A stretch of DNA of 64,000 bases from assembly GCF_042646085.1 (NCBI RefSeq), contig NZ_JBHRSZ010000006.1:124001-188000 (forward strand), given 5' to 3'. Position numbers and translations under genes: made by a program. Position 1 is the first letter of the stretch; every line of letters begins with the position of its first letter. Source of the stretch: Litoribrevibacter euphylliae (GTDB taxonomy: Bacteria > Pseudomonadota > Gammaproteobacteria > Pseudomonadales > Litoribrevibacteraceae). This document shows positions 59,519 to 64,000 of the stretch, in pieces. A model generated the notes under the pieces. It was not told the DNA's origin and did no database searches. It saw nothing but the letters and a program-made list of their open reading frames with translations.

Positions 59519-60320
59519 AAAGCGCTTGTCTCAATTCACTCGGAGTTGTTTGAAAGCGCTTTTTGAAGCGTTCACTGAAACGTGACGCCGATTGGTAGCC
59601 GCATTCCAATGCAATCTGATTGATAGGAAAGTGGCTGGTTTGGATCAGTCCAAGGCCGTAGGTGAGGCGCAAATCTTCGAGTAATTCCCGAAAGCCGGTG
59701 TTTTCTTGTTGCAGTCTACGTCGTAAATTGGATTCGCTGGTAGCAAGGGCTTGGCAGACCTCTTCCAACTTCCACTCTTTAGCGATGTCAGTTTGCAAAA
59801 GATCAACTACCTTCGTTCGCCACGTTGGCGTGGCAGGGCAACGTAGGTTGGCATCCAGTTGAAGATGGCTCAGTAATGCGGCCAGTTCTCTACGGCGAGA
59901 GTGTAAAACATCAACGGGTAAGCCGCTCTTACTCAAATTCATTAACTGCAACACCAGTGTCAGGATAGATTTCGGTGCCTGTTGAATCTCAATGCTTGGT
60001 ACATCGTCGTTATTGGCGGCTTTATTCGGGAAATCTTCTGGTGAGAAGGGAATCACCAATGCCATATAGAAATCGTTGGGGATATTGGCAAAGGGAAACT
60101 CGTATCCGCTCGACACCAACAACATATTGCCTTCCGGGCATTGAGTCGGCGTTGGCCCTGAGATCTGTTTGGCGCCGCGCAGAACCAACATCAAGGTTGG
60201 TTGGAAAAAATGGACACGGTGAAGCTGTTGCTTCTCTCGACAATGAAATACTTGAACCGGAAAACTACCATCGGCTTGTTCGATCAGTGCATGTGCTTGA
60301 GTGATGAGTTGCGCCAGCAT
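59517..60320 (-). CDS. AraC family transcriptional regulator (AraC_N type)
   Basis: The 267-residue protein starts at ATG 60320 behind AAGG; an ATG six bases upstream is possible. It has an N-terminal cupin-like AraC_N domain (about 1-160; RVHFFQPTLMLVLRGAKQIS) and a C-terminal AraC helix-turn-helix (ATSESNLRRRLQQENTGFRE, LIQTSHFPINQIALECGYQS). No adjacent divergent target. It may act on the nearby PEBP gene. Ligand unknown. Confidence 0.87.
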   Translation of the reverse strand: MLAQLITQAHALIEQADGSFPVQVFHCREKQQLHRVHFFQPTLMLVLRGAKQISGPTPTQCPEGNMLLVSSGYEFPFANIPNDFYMALVIPFSPEDFPNKAANNDDVPSIEIQQAPKSILTLVLQLMNLSKSGLPVDVLHSRRRELAALLSHLQLDANLRCPATPTWRTKVVDLLQTDIAKEWKLEEVCQALATSESNLRRRLQQENTGFRELLEDLRLTYGLGLIQTSHFPINQIALECGYQSASRFSERFKKRFQTTPSELRQAL

Positions 60321-60350
60321 GTCCATTGCCTTAGCTTTGTGAGCAGGAGC

Positions 60351-60824
60351 TTAATTATTCTCAGGATCAAGCAACATATCAATATGCGGAATATCGTCTT
60401 CCAGATACATATCCGAAATGGTCTTGAAACCTAACTTTCCATAGAAGTTTTCCAGGTGTTGCTGGGCACCGATTTTAATCGGGATATTGGGTGTTTCTTC
60501 CCATACCGCATCAATGGAACGCTGCATTAATTCGTAACCCAACTTGCGACCGCGCGCTTGTTCTGAAATCACCACTCGACCAATGGCCGCTTGGTTCTCT
60601 AATAGGCTACCTTTATGAACAATTCCAGGTGGAATCAAACGGGTATAGGCAGTGATTTGATCGTTTTCGATGGCCATAAGATGGCGGCATTGCTGATCGA
60701 GATTATCTAAATCTGAATATGGGCAATTTTGTTCAACGACAAAAATATCTATGCGCAGTTTGAGGATCTGATAAAGCTGTTCCAAAGACAGTTGATTAAA
60801 CGCTAATACTTGCCAGTTGATCAT
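60351..60824 (-). CDS. elaA: ElaA family GNAT acetyltransferase
   Basis: This 157-residue protein is ElaA-like throughout: LYQILKLRIDIFVVEQNCPY, LDQQCRHLMAIENDQITAYT, then AAIGRVVISEQARGRKLGYE and the C-terminal HLENFYGKLGFKTISDMYLE. GNAT-fold acyltransferase of unknown natural substrate. It lies 26 bp before the AraC gene's end region on the same strand. Family call is strong. Confidence 0.88.
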   Translation of the reverse strand: MINWQVLAFNQLSLEQLYQILKLRIDIFVVEQNCPYSDLDNLDQQCRHLMAIENDQITAYTRLIPPGIVHKGSLLENQAAIGRVVISEQARGRKLGYELMQRSIDAVWEETPNIPIKIGAQQHLENFYGKLGFKTISDMYLEDDIPHIDMLLDPENN

Positions 60825-60925
60825 TATTTTCTTACCTGCGGATTATCTGGAATTCTCAGGTTAGCTAATGTGCCATTATTCTTGGCTATTTGCACAGCTT
60901 TTCGGGTTACTTTTGGTACAGGCTA

Positions 60926-60959
60926 TCAGAAGCAGCATTATGCTTATTGCTGCTTCTGA
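60926..60959 (-). terminator. Hairpin after ybiT (probable terminator)
   Basis: A perfect 12-bp stem TCAGAAGCAGCA/TGCTGCTTCTGA with a ten-base loop lies 19 bp beyond the ybiT stop. No T run follows, so it may act as a rho-dependent or stability element rather than a classical terminator. Confidence 0.5.
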
Positions 60960-60978
60960 ATGGTAACGCTGAAAGGGG

Positions 60979-62574
60979 CTAGCCTTCCAAATCCTGAGAT
61001 GCCAAGTACTCATCGTAAGTGCCTTGGAAATGCACCAGTTTCTGGTCTTTGATTTCAATGATTTGTGTGGCCAACGACGAAACGAATTCACGGTCGTGGC
61101 TCACGAAGATTAAAGTGCCTTCGAACATTTCCAGTGCCATGTTCAAGGCTTCGATGGATTCCATGTCCAAGTGGTTGGTTGGTTCGTCCATGATCAATAC
61201 GTTAGCGTTACTCATGATCAGTTTTCCGAACAATAAGCGGTTCTTTTCACCACCGGAGCAGACGCTGACTTTCTTGCCGATGTCGTGAGAAGAGAACAGC
61301 ATGCGGCCAAGAATTCCGCGTAATGATTGCTCATCATCTTCCGGACGGCGCCATTGGCTGATCCAATCAAACAAGGTCATGTCGCAAGCGAAATCGTCGT
61401 TGCTGTCCTGCGGGCAATAACCCAGCTTGGCGTTTTCAGCCCATTTGATTTCACCCGAAGTTGCGTTTAATTCACCCATCAAACACTTTAGGAAAGATGT
61501 TTTACCGACCCCATTTTCACCGATGACGGCCAAACGAGAACCGGCTTCAAGGATCAGGTTGCCACCATCGAACAGGTGCTCGCTCTCATATCCAAAGCCC
61601 ATATCTTCAAGAATGAAGGCTTGGCGATGTAATTTCTTTTCTTGATTGAAGCGGATAAACGGGCTGACGCGGCTGGAAGGTTTGATGTCATCCAGTTTGA
61701 TCTTTTCCATTTGCTTAGCGCGAGAGGTTGCTTGTTTTGCTTTCGATGCATTGGCAGAGAAACGGCTCACAAATTGTTGAAGTTCGGCAATTTGTGCTTT
61801 CTTCTTAGCGTTATCCGCTTGCAGACGTTCACGCGCTGCTGTCGATGCAATCATGAAGTCATCGTAGTTGCCCGGATAGATACGCAGCTCACCGTAGTCG
61901 ATGTCCGCCATGTGGGTACAGACTGAGTTTAAAAAGTGACGGTCGTGCGAGATGATGATCATGGTGCTTTTACGTTCGTTAAGCACGCTTTCCAACCAGT
62001 GGATCGAGTGAATGTCCAAGTTGTTGGTTGGTTCGTCCAGTAGCAAAATATCTGGATCAGAGAATAAGGCTTGAGCAAGAAGTACACGCAGTTTCCAACC
62101 CGGAGCTACTTCGCTCATCAGACCGAAATGCAATTCTTCAGCGATACCTGCACCTAACAGAATTTCACCGGCGCGCGCTTCGGCGGTGTAGCCGTCCATT
62201 TCAGCGAACTGAGTTTCAAGGTCGGCGACTTTCATGCCGTCTTCTTCTGACATTTCTGGTAGTGAATAGATACGATCGCGCTCTTTCTTCACTTCCCACA
62301 ATTCTGCGTGGCCCATGATAACGGTATCAATCACAGTGTATTCTTCGAACGCGAACTGATCTTGATTCAGTTTACCGATACGCTCGTTAGGCGTTAATGA
62401 TACTGTGCCTGAGGTTGGTGCCAGTGATCCATCCAAGATTTTCATGAAGGTCGATTTACCGCAGCCATTGGCTCCGATCAGACCGTAGCGATTGCCTTCG
62501 CCGAATTTTACAGAGATGTTTTCAAAGAGCGGCTTGGAGCCAAATTGCATGGTGATGTTTGCTGTCGAAAGCAC
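60979..62574 (-). CDS. ybiT: ABC-F ATPase, YbiT type
   Basis: This 531-residue ABC-F protein has no membrane segment. It has two ATP-binding cassettes (Walker A YGLIGANGCGKSTFMKIL and GENGVGKTSFLK; Walker B ILLLDEPTNNLDIHS and IMDEPTNHLDMESI; second signature CSGGEKNRLLFGK), joined by the P-site linker with charged helices. It starts with GTG 62574 behind AGGA. YbiT proteins are ribosome-associated translation factors; the precise role is not settled. The call is very strong. Confidence 0.93.
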   Translation of the reverse strand: MLSTANITMQFGSKPLFENISVKFGEGNRYGLIGANGCGKSTFMKILDGSLAPTSGTVSLTPNERIGKLNQDQFAFEEYTVIDTVIMGHAELWEVKKERDRIYSLPEMSEEDGMKVADLETQFAEMDGYTAEARAGEILLGAGIAEELHFGLMSEVAPGWKLRVLLAQALFSDPDILLLDEPTNNLDIHSIHWLESVLNERKSTMIIISHDRHFLNSVCTHMADIDYGELRIYPGNYDDFMIASTAARERLQADNAKKKAQIAELQQFVSRFSANASKAKQATSRAKQMEKIKLDDIKPSSRVSPFIRFNQEKKLHRQAFILEDMGFGYESEHLFDGGNLILEAGSRLAVIGENGVGKTSFLKCLMGELNATSGEIKWAENAKLGYCPQDSNDDFACDMTLFDWISQWRRPEDDEQSLRGILGRMLFSSHDIGKKVSVCSGGEKNRLLFGKLIMSNANVLIMDEPTNHLDMESIEALNMALEMFEGTLIFVSHDREFVSSLATQIIEIKDQKLVHFQGTYDEYLASQDLEG

Positions 62575-62720
62575 GAGAGAAATCCTGAATTGATGTGGGC
62601 AAAAAATGAGCTGCGTACTTTAAGGATTTCTAGAGGAACAGTCGAGCGATATTTTAAGGCAGTCGTCGACTAATTGGGGTAGGATACAGCTCTTTTTACG
62701 CCCGCTTTTCTGTTGTAGCC

Positions 62721-63449
62721 ATGAAACTCAGCCCGCGACTTCAAACCATTATTGACCTGGTCGAGCAGGATTATCAGCATATTTGGGACACTTGTTGTGA
62801 TCATGGCTTGTTAGGCCAAGCGTTGCTTGCTGATACTTCGAAAGAGAGTCAGAGTTCAAAAGAGACAGATAACCGTCCGGTGATTCACTTTGTGGATGTG
62901 GTGCCGGAATTGATGACTCAGTTAGAAACTCGATTGTCAGATGAGGCGAATGAGTTTAAAAAGTATTGGCAGATTCACTGCCAGAGTGCTGCGCAATTAA
63001 ATCTTCTCGAATTTCCTAAAGAGTGTCGCCATTTGATCATTATCGCCGGTGTGGGTGGTGACTTGATGATTGAGATTATTCAAGGTTTGTTGAATTCAAT
63101 TAGAGAGACTAAACACTCTGAATGCTTAGGAAATATCACTTTTCTGTTGTGCCCGGTTTACCATCATTATCGAGTTCGTACTTTCTTGGCAGAGCAGGGG
63201 CTGGGGTTGGAAACCGAAACGCTGGTGGAAGATAAAGGCCGCATCTACGAAATATTTCGGGTGTCTTTCTCAGCAACTCACCCTTTATCTTCAACCGGTG
63301 ATCAGATGTGGGATTTCTCCGAGCCTACACATCGCCGCTACCTAGAACAAACCATTAAACATTACCGTCAAGTGGTCAGACGGCACCCCGAAGCACAGCA
63401 AATCATCGAGGCTTATTTGTCGATAGCGCCTTCGTCAATCAACCTTTGA
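62721..63449 (+). CDS. TrmK-family tRNA (adenine22-N1)-methyltransferase-like protein
   Basis: The 242-residue SAM-dependent methyltransferase belongs to the COG2384/TrmK-like family. LSPRLQTIIDLVEQDYQHIW is the characteristic start, DTCCDHGLLGQALLA the SAM site, and IHFVDVVPELMTQL and IIAGVGGDLMIEIIQGL (GxGG motif) follow. TrmK proteins methylate N1 of adenine 22 in tRNA; gammaproteobacterial homologues may differ. Its 3' end overlaps the convergent esterase gene by 37 bp. Confidence 0.82.
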   Translation: MKLSPRLQTIIDLVEQDYQHIWDTCCDHGLLGQALLADTSKESQSSKETDNRPVIHFVDVVPELMTQLETRLSDEANEFKKYWQIHCQSAAQLNLLEFPKECRHLIIIAGVGGDLMIEIIQGLLNSIRETKHSECLGNITFLLCPVYHHYRVRTFLAEQGLGLETETLVEDKGRIYEIFRVSFSATHPLSSTGDQMWDFSEPTHRRYLEQTIKHYRQVVRRHPEAQQIIEAYLSIAPSSINL

Positions 63450-64000
63450 TACAAGCCTTCCGCTAACTTCCGATAGCCTGCCGCGTTTAAATGAATCGGG
63501 TCTGACTTGTATTGCGGGCTGCGCAGAAGGTCTGAGACGAGTTCGGCCTCCAATGGCACTTGGTATTCTTCTGCTAGTTCAAGATAGAAGGGCGCGGTGT
63601 CTGAGAACAGCTGCTTTTGCGGAACACCCACTAACAACACTTGAATATCGTTCCGATGAGCAATCTCTATCATCTTTGCCAGGTTTTGCTTTGTTTGAGT
63701 CGAAGAACGGTTTCGTAGGATGTCGTTCCCGCCTTCCAACAAAATAACCAGGCTGGCTTGATAGTCTTCCAGAGTTTTCTCGAAGCGTGTTAATCCTTGC
63801 GCAGTCATTTCTCCTGAAATGCCAGCGTTAATCACTCCTTGCCCGGTCAGTTCTTCTAATACGGCTGGATAGGCGTTGGCCTTATCCGTGCCAACGCCTT
63901 CGGTAAGGCTATCGCCAAACGCAACAATGACATCGTGTTTGGACAAGGGCGTGAGCTGACCTGAGTCTGAACAGGCTACTAAAAAAACGGTGCATAAAAT
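63413..64000 (-). CDS. GDSL/TesA-like lipoprotein esterase (cut by right edge)
   Basis: The SGNH-hydrolase domain shows IVAFGDSLTEGVGTD (block I serine), INAGISGEMTAQGL (block II), LEGGNDILRN (block III) and SDPIHLNAAGYRKL (block V Asp-His). It resembles TesA/arylesterase proteins. The frame stays open to the window edge and, upstream of the conserved domain, encodes ILCTVFLVACSDSGQLTP, a lipobox around Cys. The full protein is therefore probably a lipoprotein whose start lies outside the window. The TTG at 63946 is not a likely start. Confidence 0.85.
   Translation of the reverse strand: MLCTVFLVACSDSGQLTPLSKHDVIVAFGDSLTEGVGTDKANAYPAVLEELTGQGVINAGISGEMTAQGLTRFEKTLEDYQASLVILLEGGNDILRNRSSTQTKQNLAKMIEIAHRNDIQVLLVGVPQKQLFSDTAPFYLELAEEYQVPLEAELVSDLLRSPQYKSDPIHLNAAGYRKLAEGLYQRLIDEGAIDK

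Noticed and set aside
60876..61091. 71-codon minus-strand frame at the end of ybiT
   Set aside because: It overlaps the conserved C-terminus of ybiT in another frame and shows no family-like composition or ribosome site.
63413..63946. Cytoplasmic esterase starting at TTG 63946
   Set aside because: The frame remains open to the window edge and encodes a lipobox upstream, so the start lies outside the window.

Overview
The window looks like chromosomal DNA of a marine, Oceanospirillales-type gammaproteobacterium of intermediate GC content. The evidence is the Pseudomonas-style two-subunit arginine succinyltransferase (AruF/AruG), a ybiT-elaA-type housekeeping set, an extracellular nuclease of the ExeM/NucH kind, a TrmK-family methyltransferase, RluA-type and ThpR RNA enzymes, and a small CCGSCGG-type protein. 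The genus is not certain. There are no rRNA or tRNA genes, no CRISPR array, no recognisable insertion sequence and no prophage.

Layout. 1-8.6 kb: arginine succinyltransferase (AST) catabolism. An ArgR-type AraC regulator is followed by astC-aruF-aruG-astD-astB and a strong terminator; astE is not present. 8.7-16.5 kb: a secreted multidomain nuclease, a GAF-GGDEF diguanylate cyclase, an alpha/beta hydrolase divergent from a GlxA-type regulator, and a merR-phzF pair with a textbook MerR promoter between them. 16.5-19.9 kb: a CHAP-type peptidoglycan amidase with a downstream lipoprotein (effector/immunity-like), another lipoprotein, an HD hydrolase and a small membrane protein. 19.9-25.6 kb: a secreted lipase-like protein and a membrane-anchored partner, a LysR/EamA-exporter divergent pair, an AT-rich lipoprotein and a 57-residue conserved small protein. 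25.8-31.3 kb: an RND efflux pair, a HigBA toxin-antitoxin pair and a 32-residue cysteine-rich protein. 31.3-38.9 kb: an IgaA/UmoB-like membrane protein, a PlsC-like acyltransferase, a decayed membrane protein, a second effector/immunity-like pair, and a divergent AraC/PfpI pair in which both genes are broken.

38.9-47.0 kb is a run of about sixteen small accessory genes, all on the minus strand: GNAT acetyltransferases, ABM monooxygenases, DUF1801, an Asp/Glu racemase, a dual-specificity phosphatase, DinB, HD, and a ParE/ParD-like toxin-antitoxin pair. It resembles an integron cassette array in gene content, but I see no attC sites. 47-54.3 kb holds an RluA-type pseudouridine synthase, a DUF3592 protein, a secreted lipin/LNS2-type HAD protein, a DUF4124 protein, a periplasmic solute-binding protein, thpR, and a LysR gene divergent from an exported DJ-1/PfpI protein.

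54.3-58.1 kb is the most unusual part. A roughly 600-bp AT-rich gene-free stretch carries at least five consensus DnaA boxes. It is followed by a VOC protein and a ~900-residue protein that seems to fuse a polytopic membrane domain to a lipoxygenase-like iron-binding domain. 58.7-64 kb returns to ordinary genes: an exported PEBP, an AraC regulator, elaA, ybiT, a trmK-type methyltransferase, and a GDSL lipoprotein esterase cut by the right edge.

Recurrent small-scale features are post-gene tandem duplications of 12-16 bp at several intergenic sites, and palindromic operators in the divergent regulator/target gaps. Gene functions are read from motifs and family resemblance only; no database search was possible.
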